Assembly: GCF_023856365.1 (NCBI RefSeq)
Contig: NC_064555.1
Coordinates: forward strand, 21,453,254-21,517,253
Reading direction: 5' to 3'
Source: Brienomyrus brachyistius
Lineage: Eukaryota; Chordata; Actinopteri; Osteoglossiformes; Mormyridae
DNA: 64,000 nucleotides
The first letter of the stretch is position 1. Each line of letters begins with the position of its first letter. This document shows positions 1 to 10,490 of this stretch, piece after piece. Below the pieces are notes generated by a model. The model ran no database searches, had not been told where the DNA came from, and saw only the letters and a program-made list of their open reading frames with translations. The translations under genes and the position numbers were made by a program.

Positions 1-234
1 GTGATAAACATCTGTTTTTTTTCCCCTTATGGGGAACGATTTCCTGGTCCCCATAAGGGAGAAAACTATTATAAAAATCAGTGACTGCTATGAAAAAGTT
101 AAAAATGCAAAAAATGCATTTTGCTTGATTACTTGTGGTTATGGTTAGGACAGGGTGGGGGTTAAGGTTGTCATAGTTAGCGTTAGCGTTCCCATAGAAG
201 AGATTGAGCGGGCCCCATAAGGATAGGTATATCC

Positions 235-236
<2 letters not shown>
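1..236. repeat. Interspersed fish repeat headed by a CCCTTATGGGGA hairpin
   Basis: CCCTTATGGGGA (24-35) and TCCCCATAAGGG (48-59) form a perfect 12-bp inverted repeat with a 12-nt loop. The core CCCCATAAGGA recurs at about 214-224, next to the microsatellite. The middle part (GGTTAGGACAGGG..GGGTTAAGG) is rich in GTTAG-like motifs. I recall the arrangement as a common teleost interspersed repeat ending in (TG)n, but I cannot name the family. Confidence 0.5.
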
Positions 237-238
<2 letters not shown>

Positions 239-298
<60 letters not shown>

Positions 299-309
299 CA
301 CACACACAC
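239..309. repeat. Compound microsatellite (TG)n(TA)n(CA)n
   Basis: About 22-23 TG units run to 284, followed by about 7 TA units (285-298) and about 5 CA units (299-309). The order TG-TA-CA is self-complementary, so the strand can fold into a hairpin with the TA block at the tip. Open frames across it are artefacts of the dinucleotide repeat. Confidence 0.97.
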
Positions 310-1162
310 TCGTACGTATTTGTTTTGTTTCGGTTTATGTTGTCAGGAGTCACATTTGGGGAAATGCATTTCACAGTAAAAGTCTGCCTGTCTTTTAAAT
401 TTGGAGCATTTTTAGGCCCAATGAAGGCTTCTTGTTGAGAGCTCCTCCTGCAGATGACGTGAGATGGATGGAGGTTTATATAACCAGTGATATAAAATAT
501 ATAACCAATCAAAATATGTCAGAAATGCCGAGTATGATGTCGGGAGCATTGAGTTCTGTAGCTCTAGGAAATCGTCTCCACCTCTTTTAGGGCTTTGTCT
601 ACCATCCAAGGAATCCCAGCTGACGGAGGGAACTTGGGTAACTCATTAGTGAATCACTCCCTGGGTCGTCATACCCTTGCCGTTGATGGTTAGGGTTCTC
701 AGCCGCTGAGGGATGAGGTCCTGTTAGTAACACTCTGGAAAGTAGCCATGATTAATTGCAGGCACTGAACACATCAGCATATAAATCACCTCTTGGTCTT
801 ATAGGCCAATTTATCACATCCCTTAACAAAGACCAAGAGACTATTAAAACAACATGGATGGCACTGGAAAAAAGTGCTGTTAATTGCCTGGTAGTTTATT
901 TGGGGCTCTACTTAAGCGCTCATTTATTCCGTGATAAGGGGTGTAGGAGGTGAGGCCTTCGACAGCATCATGTGGCTCCATCTCTTGACATGGCACTAGA
1001 AAGTGGCCGCAGCTCTGCCCTGGTGTCTGCTGTGCCTCAGCATGGCCCCTGGTCTCATCACGCGTTCATGAACCATATAGCTCTCACCGGCAGTGTATCA
1101 ATATTACGAAGACTTCAGGGTTCATGGAAGGCCTCAGTCCCCAGCTAACCAAACACCCACCT

Positions 1163-1174
1163 CCCCCCCCCCCC

Positions 1175-1205
<31 letters not shown>
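1163..1205. repeat. Poly-C (15) followed by (AC)14
   Basis: An uninterrupted run of 15 C passes straight into 14 AC units. Confidence 0.97.
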
Positions 1206-1208
<3 letters not shown>

Positions 1209-2199
1209 CCTCTGGGGTTTTGAGAGGCAGCGGATGAGGGAGCCAGCGGGTGACAGGTCCAGCTCGCAGTGGACCTCGTTAGTCAGAACACCGATACGTG
1301 GATGGATTCTTCCTTGAAATGCACCTCTTACCCACATTTGTTTTGGCAGTCGTGATAAAGAACCAAAAACCCCCCAGCACATCTTAAAGGAACTGGTGAA
1401 GCAGGATATGAAGCATTAATCGGGGAAAAAAAAAACCTCTTACATGCCCAAAGACCTGTTGGGAATTGATTTTTATGGTCAGAATAGAGAATCGGGCGAT
1501 GCCCTAGTGGGGTATTTTGGCAGTCTGCGCACAGACTTCTGCCACACTGGGCCCAACTCTCCCAAGTCACCTTGGAGCGCATGGTGCTGCTAAATATGCT
1601 TCCTTCCGTCTGCCCCAGGCCAACTGGGAGCATCATCGACTGGACTCATAAAGGCTCCCATGGTTAATTTAGCAGTTTGACAGTCATACTGCATATTGAT
1701 AGACCAGCATAAAGCTCTCTAAGCTAAAGAAGTGCATCTTCTGTATATAAAAATATCAGAATATTGGAATCTGGCACATGTGAAACACGGTGCATAAGGC
1801 TACACCCTTGACTGGATGCCGCAAACTCATGCCACTTGTTTTTATTCTCGAGAAAAACCAGGGAGAAAAGCTATAGCTTCTGAAAAGGTGGGGAAAAAAA
1901 TGGAAATGCTGCTCACACTGCTGGAGAAGAACTTGGGTAATTTACTTGCTGGATGTAATCTCTGCACCTCTGAATACAATACACTGAAACACAAGAGCTG
2001 TAATTCACAACAATTAAAGGCTCAAGAGACTAGGAAAAAAAATATATTGTATGCTGCTTTTTGGAAAGATCACTCGTGCTTAATCAAGCAAAATTTTAAT
2101 TGTATGTATTTCTTGGCAGTGCACACTGGCTTTGAGAACTTGGAATGTTACAGCTCTGATGGAGAAGAAGCCTTAAATAGTGCCCAAGTCTGCTAGATG

Positions 2200-2635
2200 C
2201 AGTCGGCCTGATCTTGTGTGGAGGTGGTCATGGAGGGGAATGTTCATTCATTAGTTTGGAGAGGCCATGGGGAAAGGTGACGCCAAAGATGATATGAGAA
2301 ACCATTCAAAGCCTCAGGAAGGGCAGGTAGCATCTCATTCAGGCTCTTTTCAGCAGGGGTGGGGAACTAGTGACAACCTGTCGCAGTTATTTTTTGAGAG
2401 GTGGAAGGGATACATAGGATCCCAGCAGATGTCTCCTCTTTCAGCAGATATCCACCCAGAAAGGCTCTTCCATGACATTCCAATAGGAGTCTTTAGTGGA
2501 GGCCCTGGGCACGATGGAGGGGGTCATACCTTCCAGCTGGCTTGGGAATGTTTAGGGATCCCCCAGAAAGAGCTGCAGGCTGTGTCCTTCAGAAGATGTT
2601 TGGCATGATCTGCTTGGCATGAGGCCCCTATTACT
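2200..2635 (+). pseudogene. LINE (non-LTR retrotransposon) 3' end fragment
   Basis: A frame contains FQLAWECLGIPQKELQAVS near 2540-2590. This resembles the C-terminal tail common in fish LINE polyproteins (pattern RLAWERLGIPxEELEAV). The preceding sequence is diverged and interrupted. A more complete copy of the same tail is at about 60150-60420 on the same strand. Only the extreme 3' end is present, consistent with 5' truncation during target-primed reverse transcription. The clade is not assigned. Confidence 0.6.
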
Positions 2636-3317
2636 CTCTCCAAGCAAAGTTGGGTGTTTATTGTTTGTTTCACCCCACTGAGGGCTTTTCACAGGGGAGT
2701 GTCCTCAACAATTGTTGCATTTTCCAACTGAATCTGAATTGCAGAGCTGTTAGGGTTTGAACCTGCATACTTAGAGAAGTCCTCCCACACCGGTGCTGTT
2801 GAACCAGATGTGGCAGAGCTTTCATCAGATGTCCTCTCCCCCCATTTTAAACGTCTTCTAATGAGCATCAGAGAGCAGCTTGGACTGAACTCTTCACAGC
2901 CTGACAGTCAGACCCTTGTGTTGGGATGTCAATTATTGTCATGTGCTTCTTACAAGCTGGAAAATTTAGGAGTGAGTCAGCAGTGTCGAATATTCAAGAA
3001 CATGTATAAGATAAAAAAAATAAAAAATCTTAAAATCGAAAAATAAATTTCCTGTTTTAAATATTATTTAGCAGTAGTATAATTAATTGTGATTCATCAA
3101 GTTCACGCTTTGTTTGTTCTGAAGTTTAGCTCCTCTGTTTTGCTGAGAGCTCCACATGTGCTCTCTGGGCCTTATTATAATCATTATATCATGTCCTTGC
3201 TCACTCATAATGTGGTGCATTTGTGAGAGATTTAAGAAAAATGAGTGAGGGGAGCAAATAAACAAGAACCGGTTACTAGAAAAGCTGTATGGAAATATTT
3301 CTTATTCCATAGGGACA

Positions 3318-3620
3318 ATGTGGGCGGAGTGATGGCTCTGAGGCTAAGGATCTGTGCCGGCAACTAGAAGGTTGCTGGTTCAAATCTCATGAATGCCCAG
3401 AGTGATTCTACTCTTTTGGACCCTTGAGCAAGACCCTTAACCTGCAATTGGTTCATCCTGGGTATGACTACATTATACGGGTTAATCTACACCCAGCCCT
3501 ATAAGGAGGTCCTCCAACTAACAGGGAAAAATTTGGCGGATGGTGGCAGGATTGTCACTCCAGCCTTTGGAGAAAAACTGACACTGTTCCATTCAGACTA
3601 GTGTGGTGCTGAGGTATCAC
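3318..3620 (+). repeat. tRNA-derived SINE
   Basis: The tRNA-like head has an A-box-like TGGCTCTGAGGCTA and a B box GGTTCAAATCT (3377-3387). It is followed by GAGCAAGACCCTTAACC (about 3425-3441), a sequence typical of many vertebrate SINE bodies, and by a 3' part (CCTCCAACTAACAGGGAAAA...) I recall from fish repeats. It is not a functional tRNA gene because the head does not form a clean cloverleaf. The 3' limit is approximate. Confidence 0.65.
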
Positions 3621-4582
3621 CTGCCACATGACTGCACTCAGGCTCTCATCCCTCAGGTGGTTTGTCATGTGCTGGGTGTGACGGCGTGCTGTAATCAGTG
3701 CACGCTCCTTACCTCCCTCCTCCATAGGGATTATATTAAGTAAAAGCAAATGATTTATCGGCAGTGTTTTGTTTTGTGTCTGTAGGCAAGAAGTTTAAAG
3801 GAGTCTGATTATGCTGCTGCTGATTAATTTCTGGGTGTTTTTAGGTCGTTATGGTTTTCATCTGAGATGTTTTTGAAATTCACATTCTATGAAATTCATT
3901 CTTGATAAAAAAAAAATTGTGAAGTTAACCAGAATGTGAGCTATAGTAATGACAGACTCTATAGGTGGGTAGATGACACATTCTGTTCGGCTGTAGTTAA
4001 GTTTGGGTACATTTTCAGCTACTTTTTTGTTTTGTAAAAATTGTAATATTTATCTCAAAGATCTCAAATATTGACGTGTGAGTTTTTCCAATATTGTTCA
4101 GCCCTGGTTTCCAGACAACTTTTAATATTTTAAGTTAACCCTTAGCAGCAGCGAGTGATTTTTGTATGGGAATGCAAGAGCAGCCAATAAACCTTAGAGG
4201 TATTTATCAAAAATAAAGAAATCGCCCTTTGCCATAACTGCTTCAAGGTACAGGCCATTGAACTTTATTGTATGCTACTACACTTGAGCTATCCCTTCAT
4301 TTTAATTTAATTTAGCTTCAGTTTAATTCATTCAAGCTCTTTTTTTAATGTTTTACATTATCTGTTTGCATCAACAATTACCATCTCATTTTGTATGAAA
4401 AGAAATAAATATTTCGAATCACACTTCATATGCGATTCACTGCGTGTGTCGTGGTGAGGGGTGAGGACAGGGCAGGGCTAATTGAATATTATACGAATAA
4501 CGATTGGCAGAATTCAGTTAGTAATTCTGCATGAAATGTCCATTTCGGCGAAGACTGATGTTCTCTTCTCCTATCTCTGCAG

Positions 4583-4693
4583 CACCCGTCAATGCCACCT
4601 GCTGCTGGACGTGTTCAATGCCACGGAGCATGAGCTCACCGTCAGCGCCAGGAACAACCAGGACGTGGTGCTGCATGCCAGCGAGTGCCAGAG
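4583..4693 (+). CDS. TRAPPC9: TRAPPC9 internal exon A (37 codons' worth)
   Basis: This exon encodes part of trafficking protein particle complex subunit 9 (Trs120/NIBP family), a TRAPP II subunit acting in Golgi/endosomal vesicle tethering and reported to bind NIK and IKK-beta. A pyrimidine-rich tract ending in CAG at 4580-4582 is the acceptor, and GTGGGT at 4694-4699 is the donor. The exon opens with the third base of a codon. It then encodes 36 residues including [13 protein letters not shown] and HASECQ, and ends with two bases (AG) of an Arg codon. [10 protein letters not shown] and the H-A-x-E-C-Q-R ending match what I recall of vertebrate TRAPPC9. Its 111 nt are divisible by three, so skipping it would keep the frame. 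GC content and codon use are clearly richer than the flanking AT-rich intron. No start or stop codon belongs to it; this is an internal exon. Confidence 0.93.
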
Positions 4694-7224
4694 GTGGGTG
4701 TGCATCCACACGCCTGGAGGCCGAGCGCATGTGCATAGGGGCCGGGATCATCCTGCGGTCGCATCCACACTCCAGCTCCATCCAGTCCTGTCCAGTGCTC
4801 CTGTTTATTACGGGCCATTCAAGCCGCATGGTCACTTCTCATCCCAAGTCTAAAGGGGATAACACTTTAACACTTGGCGGAGATGTTCAGTTTAACTTCT
4901 GGAGATGCTGGGCCCTTGGTCACCTGACATGTTCTGGGGCAGCCCAGCAGATCTCATGCTAAGTGAAGAAATCCTTCTCCTGGACCTGCTTTACCATTTT
5001 ATGTAATATATTATATTGTCTACCTCGCTCACCTCACAATGTGGGGAATTCAGTGAATAAATTCGCCCCCATGTTTGCGTGTGAAAGACTCATTTTGCTG
5101 TGTTAGCCATTCCGATGTGTTAAATAGATGCCTTCTGCTTTATTTTGGGATAATGGCACAGTAATTGCCCGTATGGATTTATCCGTTGTTTCGACGAGAC
5201 CCCATAGCTTTAACAATGTCGGCCCATTAGTCTCTCTCACCTTAGCTGTTTGTATCGACACACTCTTCGCCGCTGGGCGGAGGCTTTTGATTCTCTGCTG
5301 TTGCCGTCTCTGTACGCCTCTTTACAAACCCGCCTCCAGTGGAATTCTTTTTTTCTTCTTTGTGGATCATCTGCAATTAGTCTTCTTTTGATAAGTCCTT
5401 AATTATGATTCTGAGGCCCCGCTTAATTTTTTCTTCAGGATCTTGCTGTTTATTATGGAAAACGTTGCTTTTCCCTACATCTCCAGGTTATTTAGTTTTG
5501 GCGCAGCTCTGTTCCACTTTCCTGGAGGCCCGAGTAATTTCTGTTCAGCACCCCCCTCCCCCGCCCCCCCGCCGGCGGGGTCACGATGCTGTCAGGAGTT
5601 TGCAAACTGTTTCGTGTTCTACCCCACATGCCGTTTTGTCTTCCAAAGGAGCCCCCCGTGTCTGCTGGCTTTGAGGCCTGTTCGGGTGTGTCCCCTCCCC
5701 TCGGCTCTATCGGAGGCGAATCAGGCACAGAGTGCAACGCTTCATGGATTCCGGGGCGGGGGAGGGAGGGGGGGGTTCCATTTTCCCACCAGTTCACTCG
5801 GAGCAGCAAATCATGATTTATGTCATTGCCGTGTTTCAGGAAGCGTCTCCGGTTTGACGGGAGGTCGCCGGGCGGCGCCACCACCGTGATTTATAGCTTC
5901 TGCTCAGCGGCGGTCGCTTTCGGGGAGGGGGGTTTGATGAGATCGGAGGGATACCAGCGTGAGCGGGCTGATTAACGAGAGGTTAGCAAAATGCTGCGTG
6001 GCTAACTTGTAGCATCAGCAGCTTCCGACATGCAGTTCTTTAGTAGGTTATTTTGTTGTGTTTTTTTTTTGCTTTCTTTTGCACAAAAGCCATGCTGTGG
6101 TGATGCCCCCCCACTTCAGCCCAAGATCGACATACAGTTCTGTGGTAACATAATAATTCAACCCCCCACTGTCATCCCGCACAGTATGAGCACCTGTGCC
6201 ACCCACGCCTACCAAATGCTGACTAGGTGACAGGCAATCAGTGCACCAGACGCAGAGAGACATAGACACAGCCGGGCGACTACACATGGCCAGCAGACAT
6301 GGAAACACCTGAAGGATTTGTTGCACCTTTGCAACACCATAAAGTCCGTAAGACTGAAGCTTGAGAGCTCTTTGGCTTTTGCACGTCCCCAATAGCACCG
6401 GGCGATTTGATCATATTATTGGTAACTGATGATATCAGACCAAACAAACCTGCTGTCAATATCTGACAGTGACTAACGGCCAATTATCAGCTTTGTCTGG
6501 GAGGTAGAGCTGGGGCTACACAGAGAGCAAGATAACAGGAGGTTTGGGCTTCCAGTTCAGCCCTCTAGTGTCCGTTTTCAGCGCAGTTACAAATCTACAC
6601 ATTGGCTTTGTATATTGTATGTTTTTTTAATTCCTTGTGTCATTTGCAAAGGTGCCAGTGCATGGAAACGGTGGTCATGATGGTGCTGAGCGTCTAGGGC
6701 GTACCGTAAATTTGTGAGCTACTGCTTTAGACAGATTTAGACGATAGGGAGTAAAAAAGGATAATCAGCGCGCACCCCCTCCCCCCCCCCCCTCAGTTGC
6801 CAACATTAACGCCGGCTAGATATAATTTTTTCATGCTTCAGTGCCCCGCTTGATGCTGGGGGGCGGGGTGCTGAATGACATTGTTAATATTATCATTTAT
6901 CCCAATATTTTAAAATTAAAATATTGCTTTTTTTTTTTTTTTTGTCATTGTCCAGCCCTAGTCCTGAATTTTAAGGTCTCCGGACTCTGACCCACTGCGA
7001 CACTTCAATCAGTTTAATTAAGAGTGTATATGTGACCCCAGAGAGTTACTCTTTCCAGCTGCCTTGTCAGTTGCCCTAATGCGTATTGTCATGGTTACAA
7101 GTCTCTCTGGACCCTCAAATCCCTGCAGCGTGTGACAGGACCGGACTTTGAAGTGTCTGTGTACAGTACCTGTGCACAGAATAAGCCGTGCCTGTGTGGG
7201 CGTGCCCTGATACTCACATGTAGT

Positions 7225-7362
7225 ACAAGTAGTTCTGGCTGCTTCCCTTGACGGACTGGTGCCCCCAGGGCATCGCCTCCCCTACGCCCTGTGCTTCCTG
7301 GGATAGGCTCCAAACTCACAGCAGCCCTACTTTGGATAAGCAGTTAGGCAAAACGGATGGAT
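7225..7362 (+). repeat. Decayed interspersed repeat (GGGATAGGCTCC family)
   Basis: CTTCCTGGGATAGGCTCCA followed by GGATAAGCAGTTAGGCAAAA and CGGATGGAT resembles a very common fish repeat tail that ends in GGATGG. A more diverged copy lies at about 24650-24775 (GAATGGGCTCCAGGC). Confidence 0.45.
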
Positions 7363-8474
7363 TAATTAGTGTGTTTATATGTGTTTATAAGTCAAAATAT
7401 GGCTGAATGGAGCATTTCTTCACTTCGTCAGTAATAATGAGGAGGGATCTGCATGCCCAGCATGAGCTTTGGTTTGCATGCCACACACTTGTGTGTATTG
7501 CTGTAGTTTAGCAAAAACAAATGGAACTCCCTGCCTGGTCCTGCAAAACACCTTCCTTATGGAGGCTGTTCGAGCCCAGAGACTGGATTTTAGAGCCATA
7601 TTGTGTGTGTGTGTGTCCCCCGCCCCCTAATGGCAGATGGGCCTGTCACTTCCCATTCGCTGACATTTTGATAAATGAGGCATCAGGTGTGAGGTGTATT
7701 TCCGGAGTCGTTAGGGGGGGTGTTTAGTTGGGGGGGGGGGGGGACGCCTTCTCTGCGCATGCAAATGCGCTGCCAATCATGTGCTACTGCTTGTATGGCA
7801 CAAAGAAGGAAAGTCTTTAAGAAGCTGAGTGGGCCATTAAAACTCCTTCAAGGTGCCTCCTTCGCGGGGGAAACGTAACAATGCTCTTCCGGCTCCTCAC
7901 TGCCGCTGACATGAGAGATTTCTGTTTAGTTCCCTGAGTGCTGCAGTGTATTAAACCCGTGCAGAATGTGAAATAAGCAGCTCTGTGTAACTTTCGCTCT
8001 CCCCTCATTAGAGCAGACTAGGATTTCGTATCTCTGTCCAACTGAGCGCATGTTTAATATTTGCGGTTTGAATTCAAATTCTGAAATTTACCGAATGCCA
8101 GAACCGAATCGCGGTGCCGCTGGCCGTCCGTTTCACTCTCACAGCCATTGATGGAGCCGCCTGACTTGCTGAAAAACTCCGGTCGGGGGTTAAGGACACT
8201 GGAGTGGGCGTTTGAGGACGGCACGCTGCTAATCGCTTCCCGTAACTTCGGTCAGACGGCCGCCATGTCACGCATGCATAATTAGAAAACGAATGTGCCT
8301 TTTGGTAATTAAAGAGGCTACACCATTAGCACAGTCATTTGTGGCAATTTTGACTCTCAAATATTGAGACCAACAAAATCTGTCAGTTTCTAAGCATAGA
8401 GCTAGATTTTAGCGTAACATCTATCTCCTTGTTAGACTGGTTGGCTTATCAACACCAGCATCGTTCGTTGGACT

Positions 8475-8715
8475 ACAGTTGATAAGGACTGACCACTGCA
8501 CACCAGTAACACCACACAAGACCTGCTGCTTTGGAAATTCTCTGACCCAGCTGTCAAGCCGTCATAATCTGGCCCTCGTCAAAGTCGCTCATACGCTTCC
8601 AGTGGCACATTTCTCCTGCTTCCAACACATCAACCTCAAGAACTGACTGTTCACTTCCCTAATATATAATGGCACCCTTGACCGGTGCTATTGAAACAAG
8701 ATAATCAAAGCTTCT
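8475..8715 (-). pseudogene. Tc1-like transposase N-terminal fragment
   Basis: Read on the minus strand, the frame gives segments such as SDFDEGQI, QLGQRISKAAGLV and AVVSPYQ. These align with the start of the Tc1-like transposase DNA-binding (helix-turn-helix) region (pattern SEFDKGQIV..RLGQSISKTAALV). Stops interrupt the frame and the rest of the transposase is absent. It is a fossil fragment, probably of the same family as the relic at 37345-38300. Confidence 0.65.
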
Positions 8716-9497
8716 GTGGTAGTGATGAGAAGCACGCTCTCACCTGCATGTGTCTCTGTGTCATGGAGAGCAAGATGGGTTAGTTAGAAAGAGGATAAAT
8801 ATAGAATAATAATATTAATAATAATATGTCGTTTTGCCTGGTGGTTTAACTTGTAAGAAATACGATTTTTTTTTGGGCAGATTTCCTAACAGAAGTTATC
8901 TCTGCTATCATCACTCACCGGCCTGATGTCTGCCATCGTTTCCAGCGTTCGCCCTCGGGGCTGCAGTGACACCGCCGCCATGCTTCAGTACAGCGTGTGG
9001 CAGCCCTGAGGGATCTGCTTGCTTTCACCCATCACACACACGGCTAAACGTGCGGCGTTTTACATAATTGGAAATGAGCAGTATGAACCCCTGCATTCAA
9101 AGTTTTCTTCTTCTTTTTTTGAGTTACTGTTGTGGAAGGGAGTTGCCTTGCACAGCCGATGGAGATGCCAGTGCACCTGAACTTATGAAGAGAGTCATGC
9201 CCACGAACACGCATGAGGGAGGAGTGGTGACTCATGCCAGTGAAAACCCTGGTATTAGCGCCTCCTGCCTATTCCTGCTTCATTTTTCTTTTCAGCTCAG
9301 AGTAGTTTTTAAAGGAAATCCCTGTGCTACGTCTCTGTTTCTCTTACCAGTGATAAACTGAAGGGCATGTTCCCCCGAGCCTTTCTGCTTCCCGCCTTTC
9401 TCTGCTGATGCTTTTATGTTAGATTGCTTATTCCATTCAGTAGATGATGTCAGCGTATTTTATGAATGGCCCAGCAACCGTGAATTGGGTGTGTCTG

Positions 9498-9500
<3 letters not shown>

Positions 9501-9577
<77 letters not shown>
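9501..9577. repeat. Compound microsatellite (GT)14(CT)24
   Basis: A (GT)n tract at 9501-9528 passes directly into (CT)n at 9529-9577, an all-pyrimidine block on the + strand. Confidence 0.97.
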
Positions 9578-9580
<3 letters not shown>

Positions 9581-10002
9581 TTTTATTCTCTGGTGTGTTG
9601 ATGGTTCCTCTTTGCATCTTACCAAATGTCTTTAGTAAGGGATTAGTCCTGTTCCCCAGTTATTTTATCACACTGCCTCAGCTGTAGAGGGCGGTATTTA
9701 TTGCTAGTTCTCCTGAGTAGACCACGCCATCCCCTGGCCTCAGCTCCTCCCCTTAACATGTGCTGGCACATCCCCGACGCCAGTCCACAGCAGACCCCAC
9801 CCTCTCTGTCCCCTTTCACCCTTCTATCGCGGATGCTGTGTGGAGTGAGAGCCTGCAGATCGTAGCGTCGGTCATTCAGCTCTGAACTTCCCTGTTCCTC
9901 TTCTCTTCTACTTTCCGCTGTGACCCCATCTTTAATGGATGCCCCTCCAGGTGAGGTGAGCATGGGCCATATGGTGTGTTTATCACAGGTGCACCCAGGC
10001 TG

Positions 10003-10025
10003 CCCCCCCCCCCCCCCCCCCCCCC
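10003..10025. repeat. Poly-C tract (23)
   Basis: An uninterrupted run of 23 C bases. Similar runs occur at 40630-40648 (19 C) and 55825-55847 (23 C), with G runs at 7730-7743 and 33686-33699. Confidence 0.97.
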
Positions 10026-10468
10026 GTGTCTCCAGCGTGTTGCAGTGGCTCCTTCTTTCTGGGGCGGGGGTGGTCTACTGCTGTGTGTAGCCCCCTTGCT
10101 CCCCGCACTCAGCATCCGTCATTCCCTGCGCTCTCGAGTTTCCATAGAGACGTTGGGCTGTGTGTGATGTTCATTACAGTCTGCCTCTCAGACTCCTCCC
10201 TCTTTATTCACACAGGCTCTTTTGCTGTGGTCCCTCTTGCGTTCCCTTCCCCTGTCGTTTTGCTGCAGTTCTGTCCGAAATGCTCAGGCAATCCGGCCAG
10301 CGATCTCCAAATATATGATAACGGCAGCCTGGAAAACACCTTTGCTGCAGTGTTTGACCATAAGTGCATGGTTAGACCCCCCTGTCTTTTCAGACCCCAG
10401 GTCATTCTGCCTTTATTTCCTGAAAAGAAAGCAAAGAGGAAAAGGAGAGCAACACCTGTAGCAGATGA

Positions 10469-10490
10469 GTGTGTGTGTGTGTGTGTGTGT
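10469..10490. repeat. (GT)n microsatellite
   Basis: Eleven GT units. Confidence 0.95.

Larger units (their letters stand above)
1..4582 (+). other. TRAPPC9: TRAPPC9 intron (3' part), enters from the left
   Basis: No exon of TRAPPC9 or another gene is recognisable. Besides the repeats listed separately, 300-1160, 1210-2200 and 2640-3310 hold no structure I recognise. 3630-4560 is AT-rich; its part near 4080-4110 (TCCAATATTGTTCAGCCCTGG) resembles the end of the hAT-like MITEs seen elsewhere in the window. Confidence 0.8.

Noticed and set aside
1816..2196. 126-codon open frame on the + strand
   Set aside because: No recognisable motif and no acceptor/donor pair giving continuity with TRAPPC9.
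3318..3390. Functional tRNA gene
   Set aside because: A- and B-box-like motifs are present but there is no intact cloverleaf, and a SINE body follows.
9437..9625. RERERE / THTHTH frames over 9501-9577
   Set aside because: Artefacts of the (GT)n(CT)n microsatellite.
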